A stretch of 64,000 nucleotides of DNA from CAVYYW01 sp963772845 (GTDB lineage: Bacteria > Bacillota > Bacilli > Bacillales > Sporolactobacillaceae). The number at the start of each line of letters is the position of its first letter. Position 1 is the stretch's first letter. The notes below the pieces were generated by a model. That model was not told the origin of the DNA, ran no database searches, and was given only the letters and a program-made list of their open reading frames with translations. Shown one piece after another: positions 54,623 to 63,754 of the stretch. A program made the position numbers and the translations under genes. The stretch lies in assembly GCA_963772845.1 (NCBI GenBank), contig CAVYYW010000041.1, forward strand, positions 1 to 64,000, given 5' to 3'.

Positions 54623-55558
54623 ATGAAAAAAATACTTGTAACGGGAGCTATGGGCCAAATCGGCTCAGAACTCGTTGCCAGGCTTCGCAATGATTACGGA
54701 GCTGATCAAGTTATTGCAACAGATATTAAAGAATCAAACAAAAGCGTCGTGGAATCCGGCCCATTTGAAAAGCTAGATGTAACGGATGCTGAACGGATGC
54801 ACCATCTCGCCAAAACTTATGAAGTTGACACTATTATTCATCTTGCTGCCCTTCTTTCAGCAACAGCAGAAGCAAAGCCTCTTCTTGCCTGGAATTTAAA
54901 TATGGGCGGTCTGGTTAATGCGCTTGAAGTGGCACGGGATCTAGAATGTCAATTTTTCACGCCTAGCTCCATTGGCGCTTTTGGACCATCAACCCCAAAA
55001 ATTGATACACCACAAGATACGATTCAGCGTCCAACGACGATGTACGGCGTGAATAAAGTATCCGGTGAACTATTATGCGATTATTATTTTCAAAAATTCG
55101 GCGTTGATACAAGAGGTGTACGTTTCCCCGGTCTGGTTTCTTATGTGACCCCACCGGGTGGCGGGACCACTGACTATGCCGTTGATATTTATTATCAAGC
55201 GATTGAAAAAGGCACTTATACTTCTTTTATCAAACAAGGCACTTATATGGATATGATGTATATGCCTGATGCGCTAGGTGCGATCATAGACCTTATGGAA
55301 GCTGATCCAGCTAAACTGAAGCACCGCAACGCCTTTAATATCACCGCAATGAGCTTTGAGCCCGAACAGATTGCGGCAGAAATCAAAAAACATATGCCTG
55401 ATTTCACAATGAATTACGACGTGGATCCCGTTCGTCAAGCGATTGCAGACAGCTGGCCAAATGCCATTGATGCGTCCGCCGCTAAAGCTGAATGGGGATT
55501 CAAAACGAATTACACTCTCGAATCTATGACAACTGATATGCTGAACAAATTGAAATAA
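54623..55558 (+). CDS. L-threonine 3-dehydrogenase, SDR type
   Basis: A 311-residue extended short-chain dehydrogenase. NAD site GAMGQIGSEL at residues 8-17; catalytic YxxxK in MYGVNKVSGELL; the substrate loop GLVSYVTPPGGGTTDYAVDI is typical of SDR-type threonine dehydrogenases (landmark PPGGGTTDYA). This is not the zinc-dependent Tdh of B. subtilis. It oxidises threonine to 2-amino-3-oxobutyrate, the substrate of the preceding gene. A strong terminator follows. Confidence 0.92.
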   Translation: MKKILVTGAMGQIGSELVARLRNDYGADQVIATDIKESNKSVVESGPFEKLDVTDAERMHHLAKTYEVDTIIHLAALLSATAEAKPLLAWNLNMGGLVNALEVARDLECQFFTPSSIGAFGPSTPKIDTPQDTIQRPTTMYGVNKVSGELLCDYYFQKFGVDTRGVRFPGLVSYVTPPGGGTTDYAVDIYYQAIEKGTYTSFIKQGTYMDMMYMPDALGAIIDLMEADPAKLKHRNAFNITAMSFEPEQIAAEIKKHMPDFTMNYDVDPVRQAIADSWPNAIDASAAKAEWGFKTNYTLESMTTDMLNKLK

Positions 55559-55596
55559 AAAATCGTCAGACCTCTTTGTAGGTCTGACGATTTTTC
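55557..55596 (+). terminator. terminator of the kbl-tdh operon
   Basis: AAAATCGTCAGACCT and AGGTCTGACGATTTTT form a near-perfect 15-bp stem. Confidence 0.92.
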
Positions 55597-55660
55597 TATT
55601 GTTGCAGCAAGCTGGCAGCGAGGCTGCGCCTACCCGATTTTCAAAGCCCGGCTTGAAAAG

Positions 55661-55708
55661 CAAAAAAACGTGTCGACATGACTCTCTTTTGAGAGCATGT
55701 CGACACGC
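55661..55708 (-). terminator. terminator of the neutral protease gene
   Basis: CGTGTCGACATG and CATGTCGACACG form a 12-bp stem continued by CTCTC/GAGAG with one bulge; on the minus strand TTTTTTT follows. Confidence 0.85.
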
Positions 55709-55806
55709 TGCCTTAAAAAGACTTTTTTAGTTGACACACGATTTACTGGCTTTTATTGATTGATATTTAAGCTGGAGTCAATACCAGTGTTTTTCCAGTT
55801 AAGGAA

Positions 55807-57492
55807 TTATTGTACGCCGACTTGATCCCACGCACTTTTAACATAGTTATAAGTCGTTCCATAACCGTAAAGGTCAGCAGCTGATTGCAATAATGCTGCA
55901 CGCGCATCACTGAAATTAGAGCTAGGAGTCAGATATTGAGTCAACGCTCTGTAATAAATTTTAGATGCTGTGCTGTAGCCGACTTTAGAAATAGTCAGAT
56001 AACCTGCTTTGTTCGGGATACCACTATTCGTATGAACGCCGCCATTATCAGAACTTGTATTTACATACCCGCTCATCGTTGAAGGCTGCCCATACTTCTC
56101 AGGATTTGACAAGCTTCTTAGTGCGTCTCCTGAAGTTCCAGGTGTGTACACATCCTCACCGATCAGATAGTTGTCTTGTGTGATAAGTACAGCAAAGACA
56201 TCCGACATTGATTCATTTAGGGCACCAGATTGATTTTGATAGTTCAAGCCTGCTGTCGTTTGAGTGACAGCATGGGTCAGCTCATGGGCGACAACGTCCT
56301 CTGCACCTGACAGAGCGATGAATGTGCTTCCGTCCCCATCACCATAGACCATCTGCTGGCCGTTCCAGAAGGCATTATTGTAATTACTGCTGTAGTGAAC
56401 CGTAGACCTGATTGTAGAGCCTTGATTATCGTAACTGTTGCGTCCGAAATTATTATAATAGTAATCGTATACTTTGCCTGCATAGTAATTCGCATCTACG
56501 GCAGCTCTTTCGCCGCTTGAAGTGAATGCGTTATCATAATCTACGAGATACGGTCCAGGAAGTGAGGTACCATTTTGAGCGGTTCTTGTTTCAATGACAC
56601 CGTTCATTGGCTTAGTCGTGTCATATAAATAATAATAACCGCCTGACAAATAGAGATTTAGTGATTTAGAATCTCCGAGAACGCCGGTTCCGCTTCCGGT
56701 CGTTGGACCATCATAATCCACAGCGTTGAAAGAGTTGATGATCGAACCATCTTCTGCGTTAACGTAAACCTGCCAGTTCCCAGGCGTTGGATTAATAAAC
56801 TGTAATTCAGTATGGTAAGCAAGGTATGACTTCCCTTTGAATTCATAAACAACAAGCTTTGCAGATTCTGCCGTGTTATCTTGTGCTTTTGCCTTTGGAA
56901 GTTTTGCCCCTGAAGACGTCAATACATCTGACTTACGGCTCTTTGCATTGCTCTTTTCAGTTTCTTTTTTAGTAACCCCAATATGGGCCCATGCTTTATT
57001 AAGAGCAGTCTGTTTGTTGATTTTTGCCTTTAATGGTGTTTTTAAATTTTTGTCGACACCTGGTTTTGCGTTATTATTTACCGCCTTGACGAGGTCAGAT
57101 TTGCTGACATGCACGGTGAATTCTGATTCATCCACTGGTACGCCTTTTAACACCTGCTGAAACGTATAATGAGTCATTCCCAGTTTGTCTTTTTTTACAT
57201 CTTTAAGCTTTAATTCTGATTGGGGATTGAGTTTATACAAATCCGCATGAGCTTTCAAATAGGCTGTAACGTCTTTAACGTTTTTAACCTTCTCTTTAGA
57301 AAGTTTGCCAGAAACGAAAGTTGGCGCCTTTTCTTTTGATTTGTCCCAATTCATAACAAAGTGGGATCCAGTTTGTTTTTTCAAGACAGACAGCGAATCA
57401 GACCCGCTGTTCCCTCCGTGTGCAGAAGCTGTTGCAGTTGATACTCCAAAACAAAGCATCATCGACAATAAAATTGATGAACTCTTTTTCAT
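55807..57492 (-). CDS. bacillolysin, M4 neutral metalloprotease
   Basis: A 561-residue thermolysin-family secreted protease. It has a signal peptide (about 1-25, ATASA), an N-terminal FTP/PepSY propeptide ending near residue 255, and the mature peptidase. The zinc motif HELTHAVTQ and the second motif GALNESMSDVFAV are present, as is the catalytic histidine region (SDNGGVHTNSGIPNKA). It degrades extracellular protein in stationary phase. In B. cereus a comparable protease gene is controlled by NprR; the NprR-like remnant here is 35 kb away and broken. Confidence 0.95.
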   Translation of the reverse strand: MKKSSSILLSMMLCFGVSTATASAHGGNSGSDSLSVLKKQTGSHFVMNWDKSKEKAPTFVSGKLSKEKVKNVKDVTAYLKAHADLYKLNPQSELKLKDVKKDKLGMTHYTFQQVLKGVPVDESEFTVHVSKSDLVKAVNNNAKPGVDKNLKTPLKAKINKQTALNKAWAHIGVTKKETEKSNAKSRKSDVLTSSGAKLPKAKAQDNTAESAKLVVYEFKGKSYLAYHTELQFINPTPGNWQVYVNAEDGSIINSFNAVDYDGPTTGSGTGVLGDSKSLNLYLSGGYYYLYDTTKPMNGVIETRTAQNGTSLPGPYLVDYDNAFTSSGERAAVDANYYAGKVYDYYYNNFGRNSYDNQGSTIRSTVHYSSNYNNAFWNGQQMVYGDGDGSTFIALSGAEDVVAHELTHAVTQTTAGLNYQNQSGALNESMSDVFAVLITQDNYLIGEDVYTPGTSGDALRSLSNPEKYGQPSTMSGYVNTSSDNGGVHTNSGIPNKAGYLTISKVGYSTASKIYYRALTQYLTPSSNFSDARAALLQSAADLYGYGTTYNYVKSAWDQVGVQ

Positions 57493-57733
57493 TTTTTCAA
57501 AAGCCCCTTCCGATGGATTAATAGTCTTGCAATATAGGATTTCAAGAAATCAGCAATAATCTCCTATCTGCATTTTTTTGTGAATAAAAACAGAAAAATT
57601 TTATTAAACAATCGGTTTTTAGGCCTAAAGTCGGGGCTTTTTTTGAAAAAATTATAAAATTATCCGGAAAATTTTCTTGTAAGCTGTCGATAATCCTTTT
57701 TTTCCGTCAATTAACAGTGAGTCTTGAAACTTA

Positions 57734-58637
57734 TTAATTAGAAAAAGGTGCGCCAACAATCATTGTGACATGCTTCGGCAATACGTTTAATTCTGAAGGT
57801 GTTTGATAGAGCTTTTCACCGTCACAGTCAATTTTCTGAACCGGCTCGCATGAAACGGATAAAGAAGAGGTTTGAAAGTGAATAATTTCTTCTTTATCAA
57901 AAAGCTCTTCCTGGGCAATGCTAGATTTTAAAATTGACCAGAAAGCCGATAGAGACGTACTGGTTAAGATGACCACGTCGAATAGACCATCCTGCAGATT
58001 GTTTTTTGGAAAGAAAGCCTGCATTCCACCAGTAAATGGACCATTTCCTACTATGACCATTACGGCTTCTCCCTCGTAATTCTGTTCAGAGGATCGAATG
58101 TTCACGTGAATTTTCTCCGCTTCATTAACCGTTTTGACCGCACTCATGTAATACGACATCTTGCCTAATGTGTCCTTTTTTTGATCTTCATTGTTATCGG
58201 AAACCTGTGTCATCAATCCGATTCCCCAGAAATTGAGAAAATACTGGCTGCCTGCATGGCCAACATCGACTTTTTCTGTTTTGCCCTTTCAGGATCTGTT
58301 CCAAGGCCTCCATAGGTTCCTGGGACATGTTGACTGCTCTTGAAAAGTCATTCGCTGTTCCCCCTGGAATGATAGCGAAGACTGGCCGCTTTTCGAGTGG
58401 TGCTAATGCATTAATCAGTTCGTAGATTGTTCCGTCTCCTCCGAAACCAATTAACAAATCGACCGATTCGCCAATCGAACGGACGATCGCTGCGCCATCT
58501 CCAGGCTTGGAGGTTTTATAGATTTCAGCTGAATCGTAAGCCGTTTCAAGTTTGTTCTGTATATCATTGAGTTTATCCGCCCACTGGCCATTTCCGGCAT
58601 TGGGGTTCATAATTAAGGCTGCTTTTGCCATCATCAT
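57734..58637 (-). pseudogene. diacylglycerol-kinase-family lipid kinase, frameshifted
   Basis: Two frames give a DagK/YegS-like kinase of about 300 residues. The first has MNPNAGNG, LIGFGGDGTIYELINAL and PGGTANDFSRAVNM; after EQILKGQ the frame breaks. The second continues TEKVDVGHAGSQYFLNFWGIGL (landmark GSQYFLNFWGIG), GNGPFTGGMQ, and DCDGEKLYQT. The shift lies in the A run at 58279-58282 (CAAAAC); removing one A restores the frame. All kinase motifs survive. Three ATG codons in a row leave the exact start open. A second, intact family member is at 62196-63101. Confidence 0.82.
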
Positions 58638-58876
58638 CCTCTTTTCATCTATCCGTCTTTCCCTTAATCATATCATGCAACGTATGTCCGAACAGCAGAA
58701 GTATATTAACACGCTGTTATCCGTTATAATAGATTAATAATATTAGGGAATGATAATTCTATATATTCGCCAAGCTGCAGATTTAATTCCTGCAGAAAAG
58801 GTGTAAAATAGATTAAGCAGGTCGCCATTTTTCTTATTAGTTAATCAAAAAATTAATCACCAAAGGAGTCAGCCGC

Positions 58877-59287
58877 ATGTGGATTATCATTATGTTTTTC
58901 ACCATTGGCATTGTTCTTGAGGCCATTACGCTATTTTACTTAATCCGCCACTTTATGCTTATAAAAAATAAGGTTAAAACAATCGGCGAAATTATTGATT
59001 TTAAATCAACAAAAAGTGAAGGCTCCCGTATCTATTATCCGGTACTCACTTTTTCAGACCAAAGCGGCGAGCAGATTAAAGCTCAATCTTTCTATGGCAC
59101 GAATCCTCCCATGGGAGAAGCCGGTGACAAAATCAAAATTTACTATGATGTAAATAATCCTGAACGCTTTGATTTCAGTTTCCGAATGATCAACTGGGGT
59201 TTCATTTACATTTTTGGTTTAGTCGGGACAGCCTTTCTTGCCTTCGGTATTCTCACCCTTATCTACCTTCAGCAGGCTGCCCATTAA
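58877..59287 (+). CDS. DUF3592 membrane protein
   Basis: A 136-residue protein with an N-terminal membrane helix (about 3-23), a middle extracytoplasmic or cytosolic domain (YYPVLTFSDQSGEQIKAQS, IKIYYDVNNPERFD typical of DUF3592), and a C-terminal helix (about 108-130). Function of the family is unknown. AAAGGAGTCAG gives a good start. It is a single gene. Confidence 0.82.
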   Translation: MWIIIMFFTIGIVLEAITLFYLIRHFMLIKNKVKTIGEIIDFKSTKSEGSRIYYPVLTFSDQSGEQIKAQSFYGTNPPMGEAGDKIKIYYDVNNPERFDFSFRMINWGFIYIFGLVGTAFLAFGILTLIYLQQAAH

Positions 59288-59324
59288 TTACGTTTTTCAG
59301 ACGATGGCTCCTTGTAAATCTCAT

Positions 59325-59366
59325 AAAAAAAGGTGCCAGACTCTCTCAAGAGCCTGGCACCTTTTT
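59325..59366. terminator. bidirectional terminator
   Basis: AAAAAGGTGCCAG and CTGGCACCTTTTT make a 13-bp stem with inner CTCT/AGAG pairing; it serves the DUF3592 gene and the converging mhq operon. Confidence 0.9.
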
Positions 59367-59390
59367 GAATTCAGACGTTTCAAGCGCTCC

Positions 59391-59996
59391 CTATTTTGGA
59401 CGTTTAATCGTAAAAATATCACCAATCCCGGCATAATCATTCCCTGCCAAACGGCTGACTGCCTGAAGACCTTCCGGGTCAATTTTACCGTCAAAATAGA
59501 TGCTGTCGTCAATATGATATTGAATGATTCGTCCAACCAGCAAGTCGCAGGAATCATTATTTTCGCCAAATTGAATCGCTTTTTCAAGCCTGCATTCGAT
59601 CCTGATTTTTGATTCTTTTATGCCTGGGACACGGATAGACGTGCTTTCAACAGGCGTCAGTCCGGCCGCTGTGATCTCACTTTCCTCTTCCGGAAGTGTG
59701 GCGGAGGTCTGATTGATTTTATCAACATTTTGTCTATCAACAATGTGTACCACGAATTCGCCCTGGCTGAGTGCGTGCTTTGCGGTATCTTTTGGTTCGC
59801 CATTTACGCGCTGAACAGACACTCCAATTAATGGGGGCGCCGCTGAGATCACATTGAAGAAACTAAAAGGTGCCCCGTTTAAAACACCTTTTTCAGATAA
59901 AGTGGTAACAAAAGCAATCGGCCGCGGAATAACCCCGCCTATCAGAAGTTTATAGTTTTCAATTGCTGACAGCTCTTCTGCAATGAATGTTTTCAC
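59391..59996 (-). CDS. flavin reductase family (FMN-binding split barrel) protein
   Basis: A 201-residue protein with the motif PRPIAFVTTLSEKGVLNGAPFSFFNVIS (landmarks: PRPIAFVTT, NGAPFSFFN), typical of DIM6/NTAB-type flavin reductases. It binds FMN and probably reduces flavin or a quinone-like compound. Its start overlaps the stop of the hydrolase gene by 4 bases. It is the third gene of the MhqR-type operon. Confidence 0.87.
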   Translation of the reverse strand: MKTFIAEELSAIENYKLLIGGVIPRPIAFVTTLSEKGVLNGAPFSFFNVISAAPPLIGVSVQRVNGEPKDTAKHALSQGEFVVHIVDRQNVDKINQTSATLPEEESEITAAGLTPVESTSIRVPGIKESKIRIECRLEKAIQFGENNDSCDLLVGRIIQYHIDDSIYFDGKIDPEGLQAVSRLAGNDYAGIGDIFTIKRPK

Positions 59997-60616
59997 TTCA
60001 CATCATCCTTATGCTTAAATGTATTTCTGTACCACTGTGCTGCTTCTTCAAGCTCTTCCGCAGTTAGCTGATGCCCTCCATCTGTCCAGAACACCGTGAC
60101 ATCGGCTCCTGCATTTTTGAGTAGCTTTTCAAGCTCCAATGTTTCTTCAGGACGGCAAATCGGATCCTGTCTTCCCGCACTGATGAAAATAGAAACGCCG
60201 CTCAGATCGGGAATTTCCACTCCTCTTCTCGGAACCATCGGATGGAAAAGCAGGGCTCCATTAAGGCTGTCCTGGTGATGAAACAACAGACTCCCAGCAA
60301 TATTAGCACCATTCGAGTAGCCAATCGCAATAAGTTCTTCAGCTTGAAAGCTGTGTTCTTTTGCTGCCTGAGCAATGAAATCATTCAACTCCGCCGTTCT
60401 GTACAGCAGATCTTCCTCGTCAAAGACGCCTTCTGCCAGTCTTCTGAAAAACCTAGGCATCCCCTGTTCCATAACGGATCCTCTCACACTTAATACAGAA
60501 GCCTCGCTGTCAATTTTCTCTGCCAATGGCAAAAGATCATACTCGTTGCCGCCTGTTCCATGAAGCAGCAGCAATGGAAAATGATCGTTTGCACCTTTGT
60601 TGAATAGATGCTTCAT
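59993..60616 (-). CDS. mhqD: MhqD-like carboxylesterase/hydrolase
   Basis: A 207-residue alpha/beta hydrolase. The nucleophile is in IGYSNGANI, the acid in GRQDPICRP and the histidine in TDGGHQLTAEE. It corresponds to B. subtilis MhqD (YodD), which belongs to the MhqR regulon of quinone and azo-compound detoxification. It overlaps the dioxygenase stop by 4 bases. Confidence 0.88.
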   Translation of the reverse strand: MKHLFNKGANDHFPLLLLHGTGGNEYDLLPLAEKIDSEASVLSVRGSVMEQGMPRFFRRLAEGVFDEEDLLYRTAELNDFIAQAAKEHSFQAEELIAIGYSNGANIAGSLLFHHQDSLNGALLFHPMVPRRGVEIPDLSGVSIFISAGRQDPICRPEETLELEKLLKNAGADVTVFWTDGGHQLTAEELEEAAQWYRNTFKHKDDVK

Positions 60617-61563
60617 GATTTTCCCTCCTTAATTGAGCGAATCAGGACTTCCGGAAGGTGCCTTCTGATCACTTCCCTTTTAGGTTCAAGCCACTCTGGT
60701 AATTTGAGTTCCTCACCTAAGCGACCTTCATCTTCATCAATTAAAAATCCCGGCGTGTCTGTTGCCATTTCAAACAGAATACCGCCTTCTTCACGATAAT
60801 AGATCGATTTAAAGTATTGTCTGTCCAGAATCTCCGTCGTTCGCAGACCAGATGCAAAGATATGCTCCTGCCATTCCACCTGGTCCTCAATGTTGTCGGA
60901 ACGCCATGCTATGTGATGGACAGTCCCTGCTCCTTGAACTCCCTGGCCGATACCGGACAATTTAACATCAATTTTTTGTCCCCTGTCACTCCCAGCTTGA
61001 AAACGGACGTAGTTTTCTTCTTCAAGCACTTTTTTGAGGCCTAGAGTATTTTCTAAGCGGTCCATCGTTTTCTCCGGATTTGCCGAAAACAGCACCACTC
61101 CGCCAAACCCTTTAATTGCATTGTCTGCAGATATCGCATCAGAGACCCATTCGCTTTCTGCACCTTCTGTTCTTTCCGTAATCTCTAAAGGAAGTCCATG
61201 TGGATCACGAAACTGAAGATAGGATTCATTAAATCTGGAGATCCGTTCTGCCTCGACATTGTTCTCTTCCAATCTCTTTTGCCAAAACGGCAGAGCACCT
61301 GCCGGCACTGCGAACGTTGTCCACCCAACCTGCCCAGCACCCGTCATTCCCGCTGCAGCGTTTTCCCAAGGGAAAAAGGTCATAATCGTCCCGGGCTCAC
61401 CCGATCGATTGCCAAAATAGAAATGATAGACATCCGGTGCATCGAAGTTAACCGTCTGTTTAACCAATCTCAGCCCAAGAATCCCTGAGTAGAAATCAAT
61501 GTTCTCTTGAGGACTGCCAACAATCGCTGTAATATGATGAATTCCCTTTGTTTGTTTATTCAT
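60613..61563 (-). CDS. ring-cleaving dioxygenase (MhqO/MhqA-like, VOC fold)
   Basis: A 316-residue protein with two glyoxalase/VOC repeats. The metal ligands are histidines in GIHHITAIVG and GTVHHIAWRS, and a glutamate in EEGGILFEMATD. It resembles B. subtilis MhqA, MhqE and MhqO, which confer resistance to methylhydroquinone and related compounds; which paralogue is not clear. It is the first gene of the operon, 38 bases after a MhqR-type operator. Confidence 0.88.
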   Translation of the reverse strand: MNKQTKGIHHITAIVGSPQENIDFYSGILGLRLVKQTVNFDAPDVYHFYFGNRSGEPGTIMTFFPWENAAAGMTGAGQVGWTTFAVPAGALPFWQKRLEENNVEAERISRFNESYLQFRDPHGLPLEITERTEGAESEWVSDAISADNAIKGFGGVVLFSANPEKTMDRLENTLGLKKVLEEENYVRFQAGSDRGQKIDVKLSGIGQGVQGAGTVHHIAWRSDNIEDQVEWQEHIFASGLRTTEILDRQYFKSIYYREEGGILFEMATDTPGFLIDEDEGRLGEELKLPEWLEPKREVIRRHLPEVLIRSIKEGKS

Positions 61564-61600
61564 AGCAGATCATCCTTTCTTCTTATTGCATTACTCTGGA

Positions 61601-61622
61601 TATATCTTTAATTCAAGATATA
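61601..61622. promoter_or_regulatory. MhqR-type operator before the dioxygenase operon
   Basis: TATATCTT-N6-AAGATATA is a perfect 8-bp inverted repeat 38 bases upstream of the dioxygenase start. It is the same core as the site before mhqR. Confidence 0.75.
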
Positions 61623-61662
61623 TGGTTTTAAAATGCTTGTTTTCTGTTTTATTCTTTTCAGC

Positions 61663-62112
61663 TTAAATAGAATGGCCTAATTTTTTCAGCAATTGAATCA
61701 TGGTTTCTTTTTCCTGAGGGTTGAGAACGGCCATTATGTCCTGAATGGCCCGTTTATGACTTGGAAAAATTCTTTCCATAATTTCTCGGCCTTGCTCAGT
61801 AATAGCCGCATAGCTGACTCTTCTATCTTCTGTGCAAGGTCTTCTTCGGAGAAGCCCTTTTGTTTCGAGTTTATCAGCCACATAGGTAATACTTCCGCTT
61901 GAAAGCAGAACTTTCTTCCCAATATGCTGAATTTGTTGATCACCTTTATGAAAAAGCAGTTCGAGCACCGCAAATTCTGTCGTATTTAACCCATAGCTTT
62001 TGATATCCTCCTGAACCTTATCAGACACAGCTCTTGAAGCTCTTGAAAGCACAATCCAGAGCTTTAGGGAGGCATCATTATTCTCATATTCTTCAGAGTT
62101 CAACTGAGTCAT
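61663..62112 (-). CDS. mhqR: MarR-family regulator, MhqR-like
   Basis: A 149-residue winged-helix repressor. The start was placed at the ATG at 62112 (MTQLNSEEYE); the frame is open further upstream through the operator, which is unlikely to be coding. Winged-helix elements: TTEFAVLELLFHKGDQQIQHIG, KVLLSSGSITYVADKLETKGL, and DRRVSYAAITEQG (wing). It resembles MhqR (YkvE), which senses quinones and represses mhq genes. Palindromes before it and before the dioxygenase suggest autoregulation and control of the operon. Confidence 0.9.
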   Translation of the reverse strand: MTQLNSEEYENNDASLKLWIVLSRASRAVSDKVQEDIKSYGLNTTEFAVLELLFHKGDQQIQHIGKKVLLSSGSITYVADKLETKGLLRRRPCTEDRRVSYAAITEQGREIMERIFPSHKRAIQDIMAVLNPQEKETMIQLLKKLGHSI

Positions 62113-62152
62113 TATTGTCCATTCCCATCTCTTTCGAAACTTAATATCTATA

Positions 62153-62170
62153 TATCTTGATTTCAAGATA
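62153..62170. promoter_or_regulatory. MhqR-type operator before mhqR
   Basis: TATCTTGA-TT-TCAAGATA is a perfect 8-bp inverted repeat, 41 bases before the mhqR start, overlapping its promoter region. Confidence 0.8.
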
Positions 62171-62195
62171 ATTATAAAGTGATCCTTTTTTTCTG

Positions 62196-63101
62196 TCAAG
62201 AAGTTCCGCTGATTGGCTGCTCCTGCACGATAACCTGGAGATGTTTTTTTAATACCTCTACAGTTATAGGCAGACTTTCACCTTCGTCTCCATCTACATT
62301 AGCAGTCATTTGCCGGTCTGCTTCAATTGTTAAAGCTGACGATTGAATATACTCAACAGATGGGCTGTCGAGGTGTTCTCCTTTAAAAACAGAAGTCATT
62401 AGCGCTGCAAGCTTAGGAAGCGGTACATCTTTTATCACCATACAATGAACTTTCCCGTCATTCACTTCTGCCTTAGGCGCAATTTTTTCAAAGCCGCCTA
62501 CGGAATTCGTAAGTGCAGCTAGGATCAGCATAGCTTCCCCTTCCCACACGCCACCATCATGATGAACCTTTGCCTTCACCAGTGACTTTCCGGACATCGA
62601 TTTAATACCCTCCAAAAAATAAGCCAGCGGGCCAAGCAGGGTTTTCTGTTTAGGAGAAACCGTAAATGAGGCGGTAGCAATGTCACCGACCGCGACGATA
62701 TTCATAAAGTAATCCTTATTCACTTTCCCAATATCTACGGACTTAATCGTTTCTGATTTCAATACTTCGATGGCTTCCGGTGTTTCAAGCGGTATATTCA
62801 ACGCACGGGCAAAATCATTAACGGTGCCTAACGGAATAATGCCTAGCGCCGGACGATGCTCTTCTCCTGAAATTCCATTAATCGTTTCATTCAACGTGCC
62901 ATCTCCACCCATTGAAACAACAATATCATATCCTCCCCGGCAAGCTTCTCTTGCAAATTCCACTGCATCATTTTCTTTTTCAGTCATTCGAAGGACAACG
63001 TCGCACGCTCTTTCCTTTAGCGCTGCCTTCACATCATCGAGACAAGCTTCGGCTTCTTCTTTTCCAGATGATGGGTTCACAATCAACATGGCTTTTTCCA
63101 A
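62196..63101 (-). CDS. diacylglycerol-kinase-family lipid kinase (YegS/BmrU-like)
   Basis: A 301-residue kinase with the motifs IVNPSSGKEEAE (nucleotide), VVSMGGDGTLNETING and GIIPLGTVNDFARAL, then the beta-sandwich domain ending ANVDGDEGESLP. It phosphorylates a lipid; DgkB and BmrU are the nearest B. subtilis relatives. It is intact, unlike the broken family member at 57734-58637. GGGGAGGAAGAATC precedes the ATG. It shares a direction with mhqR but is separated by the operator. Confidence 0.9.
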   Translation of the reverse strand: MEKAMLIVNPSSGKEEAEACLDDVKAALKERACDVVLRMTEKENDAVEFAREACRGGYDIVVSMGGDGTLNETINGISGEEHRPALGIIPLGTVNDFARALNIPLETPEAIEVLKSETIKSVDIGKVNKDYFMNIVAVGDIATASFTVSPKQKTLLGPLAYFLEGIKSMSGKSLVKAKVHHDGGVWEGEAMLILAALTNSVGGFEKIAPKAEVNDGKVHCMVIKDVPLPKLAALMTSVFKGEHLDSPSVEYIQSSALTIEADRQMTANVDGDEGESLPITVEVLKKHLQVIVQEQPISGTS

Positions 63102-63173
63102 TGATTCTTCCTCCCCGGTTTTACCGTTCTTCTGTCATTCATTCCCTAATTTATGCTTTTTCACGCTTTTTAA

Positions 63174-63210
63174 TAAAAAGCAGCCGTCTGATTTCTCAGT
63201 TCAGCTGCTC
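63174..63210 (-). terminator. terminator with no visible upstream gene
   Basis: On the minus strand AGCAGCTGAACTGA and TCAGACGGCTGCT pair around a GAAA loop and are followed by TTTTT. No gene lies to its right within the window; only repeat DNA does. Confidence 0.7.
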
Positions 63211-63224
63211 ACATGTCTATAAAA

Positions 63225-63680
63225 CGTTTGTTATACCGGAAATACCCTCGCTTTCCACGGGCAATATTCGGAAGCGGCAAGCATATCTCGAAAATGGGCA
63301 ATAGCTTTCAGATAGGACCAGCCCCAGGCCCTCTGGAATCATTAAGACCGATTGGGAAGCTGATTTATCCACTGAAAACGTCTCAAAACGTGAAGGGGCT
63401 TTTCCACAAAAGCCGAGCTGCCCGGGAACGTTGGAGACTCCTGCGGAATCAGCGTGGAGACCACTGAAAAAGTACACTTAGAGATTTTTTCCCACGTGAT
63501 TCGGCAACAAACACGTTGATTGAAGCGAAAGGTACGAGACTCCTCGAATATGCTCAGTGTGTCATTCCAAAATGGAAATACCCAGGTTCTCTGCCTCAAG
63601 GTATTTCCACTTTCTCATAGATTCTTTGCATTTTCATCCTGCGATGTGGAATCAATGGGAAGCCACTGAAAAACCCCCGT
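63225..63680. repeat. dispersed mosaic repeat, copy 8
   Basis: Modules: GGAAATACCCTCGCTTTCC, CAAAAGCCGAGCTGCCCGGG, GGAGACTCCTGCGGAATCAG, CGTGGAGACCACTGAAAAAG, ACGTTGATTGAAGCGAAAGG, GAGACTCCTCGAATATGC, TTTTCATCCTGCGATGTGG and a final CCACTGAAAAACC at about 63662. No coding potential. Confidence 0.7.
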
Positions 63681-63754
63681 ATTTATGATATTTCCTAAGA
63701 TTTAAACAATGAATTCCCAAAGTCCTTGGAACTCTAAAGGCTGAGAAGATCCCA

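Noticed and set aside
63217..63599. Open frames at the right end
   Set aside because: They are made of repeat modules shared with other noncoding copies.
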